In this document: one piece after another, positions 9,571 to 18,288 of the stretch
Numbering within the stretch: the first letter of the stretch is position 1
How the letters are laid out: every line of letters starts with the position of its first letter
Origin: Cognatishimia sp. 1_MG-2023
GTDB taxonomy: Bacteria > Pseudomonadota > Alphaproteobacteria > Rhodobacterales > Rhodobacteraceae
Length of the DNA: 64,000 bases
NCBI RefSeq assembly: GCF_030548175.1
Contig: NZ_JAUORX010000002.1
Span: forward strand, 124,001 to 188,000
Direction: 5' to 3'
Notes under the pieces: generated by a model
Databases searched by the model: none
What the model was told of the DNA's origin: nothing
The model's input: only the letters and a program-made list of their open reading frames with translations
Position numbers and translations under genes: made by a program

Positions 9571-11253
9571 GTGCAGAAAAACCAAAAGGGTGTTTGGAAG
9601 TCGGGCAAGGGCAAGGGTCGTCACACGCCAAAAGGGCGCCAGTTGGATGATCAAGCCCAAACCGAAGTTCAATCTCTGCTAGGTGACGCACCTATCAAAC
9701 GTGACATGTTGATCGAGTATTTGCATCTCATTCAGGATGAATATGGTCACCTCTCTGCCCCTCACATTCGTGCGCTTGCTGAAGAGTTACGCATTTCCCA
9801 GGCCGAAGTGTATGAAGTTGCAAGTTTTTATGCACATTTCGATGTCGTCCGTGAGGGTGAAACACCTCCGCCCGCTCTGACAATCCGTGTGTGTGATAGT
9901 CTGTCGTGTGAATTGGCCGGGGCACAACAATTAAAAAACGCGCTAGAAGATGGTCTGGACGCCAGCAAAGTACGCGTTGTTCGAGCGCCTTGCATGGGCC
10001 GCTGCGATACTGCGCCAGTTTTAGAAATTGGCCATAATCATATCGACAATGCCACTCCAGAAAAGGCCGCTAAGGCAATCGAAACGAATGATGCGCATGC
10101 TCATATTCCAGAATATCAGGCGCTCTCGGATTATTTGAAATCTGGTGGCTATCAAACACTCAAACAGTTGCAGACGTCTGGTGATTGGGAAGCCGTTCAG
10201 CAAAGCATGTTGGACGCAGGCCTTCGCGGTCTAGGCGGCGCGGGCTTTCCATCTGGCAAGAAATGGGGCTTTGTGCGCGCCAATCCCGGTCCACGCTATT
10301 TGGCCGTCAACGGTGACGAAGGCGAACCGGGCACATTCAAAGACCGCTTTTATCTGGAACGTACACCGCACTTGTTCCTAGAGGGCATGTTGATCGCCGC
10401 ATGGGCGGTCGAAGCTGAAAAAGCGTTCATTTACATGCGTGATGAGTACCCAGCTGTGCTCGAAATACTGCGAGCGGAAATTCGAGCGCTCGAAGCAGAT
10501 GGAATTGTTCCAAAGGGATTTATAGATCTGCGTCGTGGCGCTGGCGCCTATATCTGCGGCGAAGAAAGCGCGATGATTGAATCCATCGAAGGCAAGCGCG
10601 GTGAACCACGTCATCGCCCACCTTTCGTGGCGCAGGTTGGTATTTTTGGACAGCCAACCTTGGTGCATAACGTCGAAACGCTGCTTTGGGTCGCGCGCAT
10701 TTCTCGCGAGGGCCCGGCATGCTTGAATTCGGTCGAAAAAAACGGCCGTACCGGTTTACGTAGCTATTCAGTGTCCGGACGCGTCAAGAACCCTGGCGTA
10801 CATTTGTTGCCTGCTGGTTCAACGATTGATGACATTATCGAGGCTTCTGGCGGGATGTTGGATGGCCACATATTCAAGGCTTACCAGCCTGGTGGGCCTT
10901 CATCCGGTCTTTTGCCGGCGTCCATGAATGATATCCCGCTCGACTTTGATACGCTTCAACCGCATGGGACATTTATCGGCTCCGCAGCAGTGGTGATCTT
11001 GTCTGATCAGGATAGCGCAAAAGACGCAGCCCTGAACATGCTGCGGTTCTTTGAGGACGAAAGCTGTGGACAATGCACGCCGTGCCGGGTCGGCTGCGAA
11101 AAAGCAGTCAAACTAATGTCCAAAGAAAAATGGGACACGGGGCTGCTCGAAGAGTTATCGGAAACTATGGTGGATGCTTCCATCTGTGGCTTAGGGCAGG
11201 CGGCGCCTAATCCGATCCGGTTAACGATCAAACACTTCGCCGATGAAATCTAA
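9571..11253 (+). CDS. NuoE-NuoF fusion, formate-dehydrogenase beta-type NADH subunit
   Basis: A 560-residue cytoplasmic diaphorase. A Lys/Gly-rich N-terminal 24 residues lead into a NuoE-like thioredoxin-fold domain with 2Fe-2S ligands Cys108, Cys113, Cys141 and Cys145. The NuoF-like part has the NADH loop (GLGGAGFPSGKKW), the FMN loop (NGDEGEPGTFKDR, 247-259) and 4Fe-4S ligands Cys499, Cys502, Cys505 and probably Cys539. This is the layout of FdsB-type subunits of soluble NAD-linked formate dehydrogenases. The molybdenum-containing alpha subunit, normally next door, is absent: a YhhN-like gene follows. Its partner must lie elsewhere, or it serves another dehydrogenase. Confidence 0.9.
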   Translation: MQKNQKGVWKSGKGKGRHTPKGRQLDDQAQTEVQSLLGDAPIKRDMLIEYLHLIQDEYGHLSAPHIRALAEELRISQAEVYEVASFYAHFDVVREGETPPPALTIRVCDSLSCELAGAQQLKNALEDGLDASKVRVVRAPCMGRCDTAPVLEIGHNHIDNATPEKAAKAIETNDAHAHIPEYQALSDYLKSGGYQTLKQLQTSGDWEAVQQSMLDAGLRGLGGAGFPSGKKWGFVRANPGPRYLAVNGDEGEPGTFKDRFYLERTPHLFLEGMLIAAWAVEAEKAFIYMRDEYPAVLEILRAEIRALEADGIVPKGFIDLRRGAGAYICGEESAMIESIEGKRGEPRHRPPFVAQVGIFGQPTLVHNVETLLWVARISREGPACLNSVEKNGRTGLRSYSVSGRVKNPGVHLLPAGSTIDDIIEASGGMLDGHIFKAYQPGGPSSGLLPASMNDIPLDFDTLQPHGTFIGSAAVVILSDQDSAKDAALNMLRFFEDESCGQCTPCRVGCEKAVKLMSKEKWDTGLLEELSETMVDASICGLGQAAPNPIRLTIKHFADEI

Positions 11254-11311
11254 GCGGGCGAATCTGATCCGTTTATCATAGGGTGGCGTCAAAAGTGACC
11301 AGAGGCCCTCT

Positions 11312-11992
11312 ATGACTCTCATGCAAGAAATCGCATTGCGCCAATCTTTGATGTTTGGCGGATTGGTAACGGGCCTTGTTCTGGGCCTGATCTTCGCGGT
11401 GTTTCTATGCTACCGGCAACCGTCTTGGATAAAAACTGGATTTAAGCCCCTCCCAATTATCGCTTTCTTTGTGGCCGGGATCGCGAATTTCGCGGCCCCT
11501 GCCGTATTGGCGGCCTTGGCTTTTTCAGGGGGTGGAGGCATTGCATTTTCGCGCAAAGGGCGTCGCGCAATCCTGATTGGGTTATTTGCCTTCGCAATTA
11601 CCCACTTAATCTATGGGCTACACTTCGTATCACAAATAGAGGGCGATACCGCGCCTTGGTGGATCATCGTTGCTATCTTGGGTGTGGCCATATCTACCGA
11701 ATTCTGGCTCACACCCCACGTAGAACGCATGAAATGGCCTGTTCGGCTTTATGTCTTGTCGCTCACATTCATGGCGACAACCGCCCTGATGATCCCAAAC
11801 AGTGTCCTCCCGACTGTCGGCGCCCTAGCATTCATTGCCTCAAGCGTGCTGTTTGGCTTGCGCATTTTTCGTCTGGATGAAACGTCACGCTGGGCTTGGG
11901 CCGCCGACGTGGCCGCTTGGCTATTTTACCTGATCGCACAAGCCGCAATCCTTGCTGGCACTGGCTTTGCGAACCCACTCTTTTCAATCTAG
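11312..11992 (+). CDS. YhhN/TMEM86-like membrane protein
   Basis: A 226-residue protein with about seven to eight hydrophobic helices. The pattern GLFAFAITHLIYGLHF, and later GALAFIASSVLFGLRIF followed by WLFYLIAQAAIL, resembles the YhhN/TMEM86 lysoplasmalogenase family, where the usual blocks are FxxGHxxY and FxxSDxxL. Here the second block has Ser-Ser in place of Ser-Asp, so catalytic activity is doubtful. It lies between the diaphorase gene and ftsY, and a lipid role is only a family inference. Confidence 0.65.
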   Translation: MTLMQEIALRQSLMFGGLVTGLVLGLIFAVFLCYRQPSWIKTGFKPLPIIAFFVAGIANFAAPAVLAALAFSGGGGIAFSRKGRRAILIGLFAFAITHLIYGLHFVSQIEGDTAPWWIIVAILGVAISTEFWLTPHVERMKWPVRLYVLSLTFMATTALMIPNSVLPTVGALAFIASSVLFGLRIFRLDETSRWAWAADVAAWLFYLIAQAAILAGTGFANPLFSI

Positions 11993-12034
11993 GCAAAGCA
12001 CATTAGGTGAGGATAAGGAATTCCGGAGGCCCAA

Positions 12035-13165
12035 ATGGCGTTTTTCTCAAAGCTCAAGGATCGTTTGCTAAAATCATCCTCTCGTATCGAAGAGGGGCTG
12101 GACGCAATTGTAGAAGATGGCGGTGAGGAAATCGCTGCTGAGACGGTTGAGCAATCTGTCCCTGCGTCGCCAGAGCCAGAAGCTGAGCAGCTTAAATCTG
12201 AATCGCCAACCGAAGTAACCGCGCCAAAGCCCGAGACTGCGAAACCGGCAGCGGCCCCATCTCCGAAACCGAAGAAACCCGGCTTGATTGGTCGCCTCAC
12301 TGGACGTGCTCCAGCAGCGCCGGTCGTTAAACGTGTACTGGACGACGAGATGCTAGAGCAGCTCGAAGAGCTGCTTATTGCCTCTGATATGGGTGTTGAT
12401 ACCGCTTTGCGTGTGACCGCCAATATTGCTGAGGGCCGATTTGGTAAGCGCCTCTCAACACAGGAAATCAAAACCCTGCTGGCCGATGAAATCTCGCGCA
12501 TCATGGACAGCGTGGCTAAGCCGTTGCCGCTATACCCTCAAAAGCCGCAAGTCGTATTGGTCGTTGGCGTAAATGGGTCGGGTAAAACGACTACGATTGG
12601 CAAACTGGCGAGCCAGTTCAAAGACGCCGGAAAATCCGTGGTGATTGCCGCAGGCGATACCTTCCGCGCTGCTGCAGTGGAACAACTTCAAGTTTGGGGT
12701 GATCGCGCCGGGGTTCCGGTTTTGACTGCGCCAGAAGGGTCTGATCCTGCAAGCCTTGCCTACGATTCCATGACCAAAGCACAAGAACTTGGTGCAGACT
12801 TGCTCATGATTGATACGGCAGGCCGTTTGCAAAACCGTGCTGATTTGATGGAAGAGCTGTCTAAAATCGTTCGGGTTATCCGCAAGAAGGATGAAACAGC
12901 ACCGCACAACACTTTGCTGGTTCTCGATGCGACAACCGGCCAAAACGCATTGAACCAAGTTGAAACTTTTCAAAAGTTGGCGGATGTGTCTGGTCTCGTC
13001 ATGACAAAACTAGACGGTACAGCCAAAGGCGGTGTTCTCGTCGCCCTAGCGGATAAATTCGGATTGCCTATCCACGCCATTGGCGTTGGCGAAAAAATTG
13101 ACGATCTCTCTCCGTTCGATCCCCAAGAATTTGCCAAGGCCCTTACAGGTTTGAAAGATGATTAA
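12035..13165 (+). CDS. ftsY: Signal recognition particle receptor FtsY
   Basis: Docks SRP-bound ribosomes at the membrane for co-translational insertion. An acidic, Ala/Pro-rich N-terminal region (about 20-85) precedes the helical N domain and the GTPase G domain: P-loop GVNGSGKTT at 178-186, the DTFRAAA insertion-box motif, DTAGR at 260-264 and TKLDGTAKGG at 324-333. Length of 376 is typical for alphaproteobacteria. TCCGGAGG lies upstream of the ATG. The DMT transporter gene follows after twelve bases, so they are probably co-transcribed. Confidence 0.97.
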   Translation: MAFFSKLKDRLLKSSSRIEEGLDAIVEDGGEEIAAETVEQSVPASPEPEAEQLKSESPTEVTAPKPETAKPAAAPSPKPKKPGLIGRLTGRAPAAPVVKRVLDDEMLEQLEELLIASDMGVDTALRVTANIAEGRFGKRLSTQEIKTLLADEISRIMDSVAKPLPLYPQKPQVVLVVGVNGSGKTTTIGKLASQFKDAGKSVVIAAGDTFRAAAVEQLQVWGDRAGVPVLTAPEGSDPASLAYDSMTKAQELGADLLMIDTAGRLQNRADLMEELSKIVRVIRKKDETAPHNTLLVLDATTGQNALNQVETFQKLADVSGLVMTKLDGTAKGGVLVALADKFGLPIHAIGVGEKIDDLSPFDPQEFAKALTGLKDD

Positions 13166-13177
13166 GCCCACAGGCAT

Positions 13178-14086
13178 GTGCCCGTGAGCGAATGGCTTAT
13201 TTCCCTAGAAGGTACCGAGGCCGGGCATAATTTAGCGCTGGTTCTTGCATTGAGTGCCGCTTTTTTGCACGCCATATTTGGTGCTTTGCAAAAGGGGCGT
13301 CATGACCCTTGGTTAACGCGCGGCGCAATTGACATCAGTTACGCCGTCATGGCGGCACCCTTTGCCCTTTTTGTTGTGCCTTGGCCAGAGCCACATATGT
13401 GGCCGATCTTCTTCGGGGCTTTTGTCATCCACATTGGCTACAAGCTGTTGCAAGCATTTGCCTACACAAAAGGCGCCTATACAGTCGTTTACCCTGTTGT
13501 CCGCGGTACTGGCCCTTTGATCACTGTAATCGGCGCCTATCTCATCTTCCAAGAGACGTTTACCTTGATCCAATGGCTTGGCATCGCTGTGTTGTTGGTG
13601 GGTATATTCGGCCTTGCGCTGTATAACATGGTTTTCTTGAAAGCCGACCGAGCCACGCTACCTGCAGCGCTTATGCTGGCGTTTTTAACTGGCGTCTTTG
13701 TCGCTTTTTACACCACCTACGATGCCTACGGAATCCGCGCGACTGCGGACCCTTTCACCTTTTTAGCTTGGTTCTTCTTGATTGATGGCCTCGTTATGCC
13801 GTGCATCGCATTTGTGCGCTATCGGCGCATGATTGCTCCTCCGTCCATTGGTCCTCTTATGCTGCGCGGTGTGATTGGCGGGTTGGTTGCATTTGCCTCA
13901 TTCGGATCAGTGATGATGGCCACGCGCCTTGATAAAGTCGGTGAGGCTGCCGTCTTGCGCGAAACCTCAACCGTTTTTGCCGCTTTGATCGGCTGGCTGG
14001 TTCTCAAAGAAACTGTTGGCCCCCGTCGCATTGCATTGATGGCTTTGATCGCAATCGGCGCCGTGATAGTTGAACTGGGCGGTTGA
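13178..14086 (+). CDS. DMT-superfamily (EamA) permease
   Basis: A 302-residue inner-membrane protein with about ten helices in two repeated EamA halves; the first half ends near the LIFQETFTLIQWLGI block, the second near WLVLKETVGPRRIALM. The substrate is not readable. It begins at a GTG (GTG CCC GTG), so the exact start is uncertain by a few codons. It sits between ftsY and yciB and is probably in their transcript. Confidence 0.85.
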   Translation: MPVSEWLISLEGTEAGHNLALVLALSAAFLHAIFGALQKGRHDPWLTRGAIDISYAVMAAPFALFVVPWPEPHMWPIFFGAFVIHIGYKLLQAFAYTKGAYTVVYPVVRGTGPLITVIGAYLIFQETFTLIQWLGIAVLLVGIFGLALYNMVFLKADRATLPAALMLAFLTGVFVAFYTTYDAYGIRATADPFTFLAWFFLIDGLVMPCIAFVRYRRMIAPPSIGPLMLRGVIGGLVAFASFGSVMMATRLDKVGEAAVLRETSTVFAALIGWLVLKETVGPRRIALMALIAIGAVIVELGG

Positions 14087-14122
14087 GACCCCACATGAGC
14101 AGAACACCAGAAGGAGCCCGAA

Positions 14123-14728
14123 ATGGCCGGTAAAAAGATCAATCCGATGTTAAAAACCGTGCTGGAATTCGGCCCCATAATACTTTTCTTCATTGGGTAT
14201 CTAAAACTGCGGGAGCAGACGTTCACTTTCGGCGGGACGGAATATGATGGTTTCATCATAATCACCGCTGCATTTGTACCCTTGCTGGCGCTCACGACAT
14301 TCATTCTATGGCGCCTAACAGGGCACGCCTCTCGGATGCAAATCGCGACGCTCGTATTGGTAACGATCTTTGGTGGTCTTTCGGTTTGGTTTAATGATGA
14401 CCGGTTCTTCAAAATGAAGCCGACAATGATTTACCTATTGTTTGGCGGTATGTTGGGCTTTGGATTATTGCGCGGTCAAAGCTATCTAAAATACGTCATG
14501 GAAGAGATGCTCCCTCTGAAAGATGAGGGGTGGATGATCCTCACAAAACGCCTCACAGCCTTTTTCCTAGGGCTTGCCGTGCTCAACGAAATCATCTGGC
14601 GCACGCAATCAACGGATACATGGGTCTATTTCAAAACCTTTGGCTTATCGGCTGCGGTGTTCGTTTTCTTTATGACCCAAACGGGCGTGTTTTCTCGGTA
14701 CGGCCTTGAAGAAGACAAAGAGACTTAG
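14123..14728 (+). CDS. yciB: YciB/IspZ family inner-membrane (septation) protein
   Basis: A 201-residue protein with about five to six membrane helices. LEFGPIILFFIGY at the start, KPTMIYLLFGG in the middle and LNEIIWRTQSTDTWVYFK near the end are recognisable YciB/IspZ blocks. The family is linked to cell-envelope synthesis and septation, without a known reaction. AGAAGGAGCC precedes the ATG. It follows the DMT gene closely and likely ends the ftsY transcript. Confidence 0.92.
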   Translation: MAGKKINPMLKTVLEFGPIILFFIGYLKLREQTFTFGGTEYDGFIIITAAFVPLLALTTFILWRLTGHASRMQIATLVLVTIFGGLSVWFNDDRFFKMKPTMIYLLFGGMLGFGLLRGQSYLKYVMEEMLPLKDEGWMILTKRLTAFFLGLAVLNEIIWRTQSTDTWVYFKTFGLSAAVFVFFMTQTGVFSRYGLEEDKET

Positions 14729-14896
14729 ACTCAAAGACCGGAGTACTTCCTTCGATTTACGGGGAAAGTTGCTGACCTAACATCACCTCTGACGATTTGG
14801 AATATGGCGGGCTATACCCGCCGCAATTCTGTGTCTAGGCTCATGATATTGATAATAAATGCGGCTCGGATAGGGCCCTGTTTCATGAGGTGAGTT

Positions 14897-15154
14897 ATGA
14901 GTAAATTCGCAAAAACGGCGATAGTGATCGGGTTTGCAGCAACCTTATCGGCGTGCGACCGCACTCCATATGAATCCACTCCGGTTAAAGTCAAAAGCGA
15001 AAGTGGGACGGTGACGTGTCAGCTGTATACCGCCGAAAGAGTTATGTGGGATGAATCCATCGCGCATCCAGAGAGCATGACCAAAAGTGATGCCGATAAT
15101 ATTTGCCAAGCCAAGGGTCTTGAGCTTCAAGCGCAAGCCCGTTCCGCAAAGTAG
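14897..15154 (+). CDS. Small putative lipoprotein, 85 aa
   Basis: GAGGTGAG lies just before the ATG. Residues 1-20 form a lipoprotein signal with lipobox LSAC (Cys20). The mature 65 residues hold two more Cys and no known domain. The region before it (14729-14896) has a short hairpin GGCGGG-CTATA-CCCGCC at 14806-14822 and no other gene. I do not recognise the family. Confidence 0.72.
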   Translation: MSKFAKTAIVIGFAATLSACDRTPYESTPVKVKSESGTVTCQLYTAERVMWDESIAHPESMTKSDADNICQAKGLELQAQARSAK

Positions 15155-15193
15155 AATTCGATCGCGGAAGCATCCCAAGCCTTCAAATCCAGT

Positions 15194-15234
15194 AGCCCGT
15201 AGTATTGCCTAAAGCGTTTGGTGAATTACGGGCT
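15194..15234 (+). other. Inverted repeat after the small lipoprotein gene
   Basis: AGCCCGTA and TACGGGCT form a perfect eight-base inverted repeat with a 25-base loop, 40 bases after the lipoprotein stop. No T-run follows, so a terminator role is weak. Confidence 0.35.
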
Positions 15235-15279
15235 GAGGCTCTATTTACCCCCCAATCAGCGTAAACGAGTACCTCGGTG

Positions 15280-15308
15280 TTGACCAAACAACGGGTGCAC
15301 AGTAAACC
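15280..15308 (+). promoter_or_regulatory. Putative sigma-70 promoter of metZ
   Basis: TTGACC and TAAACC are separated by 17 bases. A start 6-8 bases downstream would begin the transcript right at the SAM-II aptamer, which supports the call. The -10 box is imperfect. Confidence 0.6.
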
Positions 15309-15314
15309 ACACAT

Positions 15315-15380
15315 CAGTGGCGATTTGTTTACCGGATTGCGGGCCACGTGGTTTTAACACCCGAATTCCGCTAAAGAGGT
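15315..15380 (+). ncRNA. SAM-II riboswitch
   Basis: The core of the alphaproteobacterial SAM-II (metA motif) aptamer is visible: GTGGCGATTTG at 15317-15327, then ACCGG and TTGC, the closing GCCACG at 15343-15348, and the conserved 3' pseudoknot strand GCTAAAG at 15370-15376. The P1 stem pairs GTGGC with GCCAC. It senses S-adenosylmethionine and shuts down sulfur-amino-acid genes when SAM is plentiful. It sits directly before metZ with a terminator hairpin between. Confidence 0.9.
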
Positions 15381-15392
15381 CAGGACGAGAGG

Positions 15393-15427
15393 GACCCCCT
15401 TACGCTTGGCCGTTGGGGGTTTTTTTA
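15393..15427 (+). terminator. Attenuator hairpin in the metZ leader
   Basis: ACCCCC pairs with GGGGGT across a 15-base loop and is followed by seven T's. It lies 13 bases after the riboswitch pseudoknot strand and before the metZ ribosome site (AAGGAG), so SAM binding likely acts at least partly by stopping transcription. Confidence 0.85.
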
Positions 15428-15458
15428 TGCGCATTGGATCTGCGTGAAGGAGTAAGAG

Positions 15459-16646
15459 ATGGATAACTGGAACACACGCACAAAGCTCGTGCACGGCGGT
15501 ACCCGCCGGAGCCAGTATAATGAAGTCAGCGAAGCAATCTTTCTGACGCAGGGTTTTGTCTACGATAATGCAGAACAAGCCGAGGCACGGTTCATCGAAA
15601 CTGGCCCGGATGAGTTCATCTACGCCCGTTATGGCAATCCAACCGTCTCTATGTTTGAACAGCGTATCGCTCTTCTAGAAGGTGCGGAAGACGCGTTTGC
15701 AACAGCTTCCGGTATGGCTGCGGTCAACGGTGCCCTGACATCGGTGTTGAAAGCCGGTGATCACGTCGTTTCCGCCAAAGCACTCTTTGGCTCTTGCCTA
15801 CATATCTTGGAAAACATCCTTTCGAACTTTGGCGTCGAAGTTACTTTTGTGGACGGTCCAAACCTTGACGAATGGCGCGCCGCTGTTCGCCCAGATACAA
15901 AGCTGTGCTTCTTCGAATCCATGTCCAACCCGACCCTCGAAGTCATCGACATTAAAGGTGTGTCCGAAATCGCGCATTCTGTTGGTGCGTTGGTGGTGGT
16001 GGATAATGTGTTTTCAACACCAGTCTTTTCTAAAGCAATCGAGCAGGGCGCTGATGTTGTTGTCTACTCAGCAACAAAGCACATCGACGGCCAAGGCCGC
16101 GCGCTTGGCGGTGTTGTCTTGGGAACCAAAGATTTCATCCGCGGCACGCTTGAGCCTTACATGAAGCACACTGGTGGCTCTCTTAGCCCGTTCAATGCGT
16201 GGATCATGCTGAAGGGTCTTGAAACCATTGATCTACGTGTGCGCGCACAAGCGGACGCAGCTCTTAAGCTTGCGGAGGCTGTGCAAGGCCATCCAGCGTT
16301 AATCCGCGCGATCTACCCTGGTCTGAAAAATCACGCCCAAAATGCGCTGGTGCAAACTCAGCTTGGCGGCAAGGGCGGCACGGTCCTTTCGCTGGACATC
16401 AAAGGCGGCAAAGAGGCTGCATTCAAGTTCTTGAACGCAATGACGATTGCGGTGATTTCAAATAACTTGGGTGATGCAAAATCCATCGCGACCCACCCTG
16501 CCACCACAACCCACCAGCGCCTAAGCGACGAGCTAAAAGATGAGCTTGGCATAAGTCCGGGCCTCGTTCGCTTTTCTGTGGGCCTAGAAGACGCTGATGA
16601 TCTCATTGCCGACCTCAGCGCGGCATTGGATGCGTCACAGCTCTAA
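15459..16646 (+). CDS. metZ: O-succinylhomoserine sulfhydrylase
   Basis: PLP enzyme that makes homocysteine from O-succinylhomoserine and sulfide, the direct-sulfhydrylation branch of methionine synthesis. The 395-residue Cys/Met-metabolism fold shows YARYGNPTVSMFE, TASGMAAVNG and the PLP-binding SATKHIDGQGR with Lys207. AAGGAG precedes the ATG. The upstream SAM-II riboswitch confirms a methionine-pathway role. O-acetylhomoserine or cystathionine enzymes are close relatives, but the SAM-II context fits MetZ best. Confidence 0.95.
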   Translation: MDNWNTRTKLVHGGTRRSQYNEVSEAIFLTQGFVYDNAEQAEARFIETGPDEFIYARYGNPTVSMFEQRIALLEGAEDAFATASGMAAVNGALTSVLKAGDHVVSAKALFGSCLHILENILSNFGVEVTFVDGPNLDEWRAAVRPDTKLCFFESMSNPTLEVIDIKGVSEIAHSVGALVVVDNVFSTPVFSKAIEQGADVVVYSATKHIDGQGRALGGVVLGTKDFIRGTLEPYMKHTGGSLSPFNAWIMLKGLETIDLRVRAQADAALKLAEAVQGHPALIRAIYPGLKNHAQNALVQTQLGGKGGTVLSLDIKGGKEAAFKFLNAMTIAVISNNLGDAKSIATHPATTTHQRLSDELKDELGISPGLVRFSVGLEDADDLIADLSAALDASQL

Positions 16647-16666
16647 GGCTTCACAATATCAATATG

Positions 16667-16703
16667 AAAACCGCTCGCGTTTATAACGTGGGCGGTTTTT
16701 TTG
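16667..16703 (+). terminator. Rho-independent terminator of metZ
   Basis: AAAACCGC pairs with GCGGTTTT, with partial pairing inside the loop, followed by further T's; it begins about 20 bases after the metZ stop. Confidence 0.85.
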
Positions 16704-16741
16704 TGGATAGCACAGATTATTGGTGAATAAGTTGGTTGCAA

Positions 16742-18136
16742 ATGATACCAATGGGCATGACCCAAGATTATTCAAGCCTTGATGCGACCGCCGTTATTGC
16801 AGGATTTCAGTCAGAAACTCTTTCGACCGAAGCCTATGCTGAATTTATTACCGACCAGGTTCAAGCCCATAGCGCCCTGAACGCAATCAGCTTCTTTGAT
16901 GCATCTACGTTAAAAAGCCGGATGAGCAGCGCGTTGTCTAACCATCCGAAGGGTGCATTGGCTGGATTGCCTATCGTGGCTAAAGACAACATTAACACCA
17001 CTTGTTTTCCGACCTCTGCAGGCACTCCTGCGTTGCTAGATCATGTACCAGAAAGTGACGCACCTGTGGTCAAAATGATCGACAGCGCTGGAGGCCTTAT
17101 TGGTGCAAAGGCCGGAATGCACGAGTTGGCCTTTGGTATCACATCAAACAACGCGGCAACTGGTGCAATTCATAATCCAGCAGCCCCTGATTTGATTCCT
17201 GGTGGTTCTTCTGGCGGCACTGCCGCTGCCATTGGCGCGGGTATATTCCCTATGGGCTTAGGCAGCGACACGGGCGGGTCATGCCGAATTCCTGCTGCCT
17301 TGTGCGGAACAGTCGGGTATCGACCATCCAGCGGCCGGTATTCGCAAAATGGGGTGATACCTATTTCGCGTACCAAAGATACAGTCGGAAGCCTTGCGCG
17401 GTCTGTGCGTGACATTGCATTGATGGATAGCGTTTTGGCCGCTGAATCCAGCCCGATTTCCGGGGTTGATCTTGGTAACATCCGGTTAGGTGTGCCGACA
17501 AAGGGATATTACGACACGCTAGACCCAGAAGTAGAAGCCGTCATTGAAAGCGCTCTAAACGCATTGGTTAAGGCAGGTGTGACGCTTGTCGAAGTTGATG
17601 CGTCTGAACTGCTTGAGCTGAACAAAGTCACCAGTTCTCCTCTCGTCGCGGTCGAGAGCAAAGAAGGTTTGGCGCAATACCTCAAGGAGTATGCGCCGCA
17701 CATTTCGTTTGACCAGCTGGTGTCACAGATTAAATCACCCGACGTTGCCAGAGTATTTGCAGCGATTGGACCAGATAGCGCACAACAGCTTTCAGCCTAC
17801 CAAGAGGCCATCAACACACATATTCCAGCGATGAAGCAAAAGTATCATCAGCTATTTAACGATAATGATCTAACGGGTATGATATTTCCCACTACCCCCA
17901 TAACCGCACGACCCATTGGTCAGGATGAACAGGTTTCAATTAACGGCCAGAACTACGGTACGTTTCCAACCTATGTGCGCAATACCGATCCAATTACCAA
18001 CATTGGCGCGCCTGGTATCTCAATCCCTTGTCCTGTTGGGGGTGGATTGCCTGTTGGTCTAGAGTGCGATGCCTTGCCGGGACAAGATCGCGTTCTGTTG
18101 GGAATAGCGCAGGCAATCGAGCAAGCCCTTCGATAG
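16742..18136 (+). CDS. Amidase signature family hydrolase
   Basis: A cytoplasmic amide hydrolase with the complete Ser-cisSer-Lys triad. Counting from ATG 16742: Lys81 (VAKDNIN), Ser156 (PGGSSGG) and Ser180 (DTGGSCRIP). The 464-residue length fits indoleacetamide/mandelamide-type amidases; the lack of gatB or gatC nearby and the sequence style argue against GatA. The true substrate is not readable. Several ATGs lie close together (16742, 16751, 16757) with no strong ribosome site, so the start may be off by a few codons. Confidence 0.88.
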   Translation: MIPMGMTQDYSSLDATAVIAGFQSETLSTEAYAEFITDQVQAHSALNAISFFDASTLKSRMSSALSNHPKGALAGLPIVAKDNINTTCFPTSAGTPALLDHVPESDAPVVKMIDSAGGLIGAKAGMHELAFGITSNNAATGAIHNPAAPDLIPGGSSGGTAAAIGAGIFPMGLGSDTGGSCRIPAALCGTVGYRPSSGRYSQNGVIPISRTKDTVGSLARSVRDIALMDSVLAAESSPISGVDLGNIRLGVPTKGYYDTLDPEVEAVIESALNALVKAGVTLVEVDASELLELNKVTSSPLVAVESKEGLAQYLKEYAPHISFDQLVSQIKSPDVARVFAAIGPDSAQQLSAYQEAINTHIPAMKQKYHQLFNDNDLTGMIFPTTPITARPIGQDEQVSINGQNYGTFPTYVRNTDPITNIGAPGISIPCPVGGGLPVGLECDALPGQDRVLLGIAQAIEQALR

Positions 18137-18244
18137 ACTTTAGCCGTTATCGCAGCGCAAACATATAGAGACCCGGACCCGGATCGTACAATTCTTGCCT
18201 ATTCGCCTTTTCTTGCGACGCAATAGTACGTATTTGAGGCGTAA

Positions 18245-18274
18245 TTGACGTTTGCGACGATAACTCGCTAAGCT
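18245..18274 (+). promoter_or_regulatory. Possible promoter of folE2
   Basis: TTGACG and TAAGCT are 18 bases apart, ending 14 bases before the first ATG of folE2. The -10 element is weak. Confidence 0.4.
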
Positions 18275-18288
18275 AAAGTTAAAGCCTG

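Noticed and set aside
16736-16741. TTG start for the amidase
   Set aside because: An ATG lies two codons downstream and there is no ribosome site favouring TTG.
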